From Chloroflexia bacterium (GTDB lineage Bacteria > Chloroflexota > Chloroflexia > QHBQ01 > JADMIH01), in contig JAICKM010000436.1 of NCBI GenBank assembly GCA_025927935.1, positions 1 through 6,046 of the forward strand: a stretch of 6,046 nt of DNA, read 5' to 3'. Both the position numbers and the translations under genes were made by a program. Positions 6,004 to 6,046 of the stretch are shown here, piece after piece. Under the pieces are notes generated by a model, which saw nothing but the letters and a program-made list of their open reading frames with translations, made no database searches and was not told the origin of the DNA. Position 1 is the stretch's first letter; each line of letters opens with the position of its first letter.

Positions 6004-6046
6004 ATGTTTGTAGCGAAAGTATCGTCATTTCGTTACTACGGTGCAA
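6004..6046 (+). CDS. Start of an unrecognised rightward gene, cut by the window end
   Basis: An open frame from ATG 6004 encodes MFVAKVSSFRYYGA and runs off the end of the window. AGGAG (5989-5993) lies ten bases upstream, and a well-formed promoter lies just before it. The visible 43 bases contain 17 G or C (about 40%), far below the rest of the window. That hints at a different origin, such as a transferred or mobile gene, although the sample is very short. Fourteen residues are too few to name a family. Confidence 0.5.
   Translation, partial: MFVAKVSSFRYYGA

Noticed and set aside
5980..6027. Possible divergent minus-strand promoter for the two-gene operon (ATGACG, 18 bases, TATACG)
   Set aside because: Both boxes match consensus at only 4 of 6 positions. 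The site would give a leader of about 280 bases through the repeat cluster and overlaps the much stronger rightward promoter.

Overview
This is a high-G+C bacterial segment with three leftward (minus-strand) genes and the start of a rightward gene at the right edge. Nothing in it names the species. The G+C-rich codon use, the degenerate 7-bp repeats, the dispersed-type hairpin repeats in the spacers and the two motor-less XPB/Ssl2-like 'helicase-associated' proteins would all fit a member of the Chloroflexota. That placement is inference and was not tested by any search.

Layout, in minus-strand transcription order (right to left). (1) Positions 3674-5713 encode a 679-residue protein. It is followed after one base by (2) positions 1264-3672, encoding an 802-residue protein. 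The two look like diverged full-length paralogues. Both have an N-terminal SAP-like helical hairpin, a winged-helix-like segment, a helical middle with an LPxxxW-type element, a wing with a GPLxWLGLV motif, and a C-terminal XPB/Ssl2-like module (Pfam PF13625 type). Neither has a Walker A or Walker B helicase motor. The 802-residue protein carries that last module twice. The pair is probably co-translated: the Shine-Dalgarno of the second gene lies in the last codons of the first. (3) After a 251-bp spacer with a dispersed-type hairpin repeat and a good sigma70-type promoter comes a separately transcribed six-helix membrane protein of unknown function (56-1012). Its stop codon lies inside a 7-bp tandem repeat at the left edge.

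The right-hand spacer (5714-6003) holds pyrimidine/purine-asymmetric repeats with a 25-bp direct repeat and a near-perfect palindrome. A strong rightward promoter (5958-5987) follows, driving a cut-off, notably A+T-richer gene that starts at 6004.

Working model (inference): the two-gene operon makes a pair of DNA-binding, helicase-accessory-like proteins. They may act as a heteromer, perhaps with an XPB-type or other helicase encoded outside the window. The membrane protein has its own promoter and need not be related in function. No RNA genes, CRISPR array or complete mobile element were seen.
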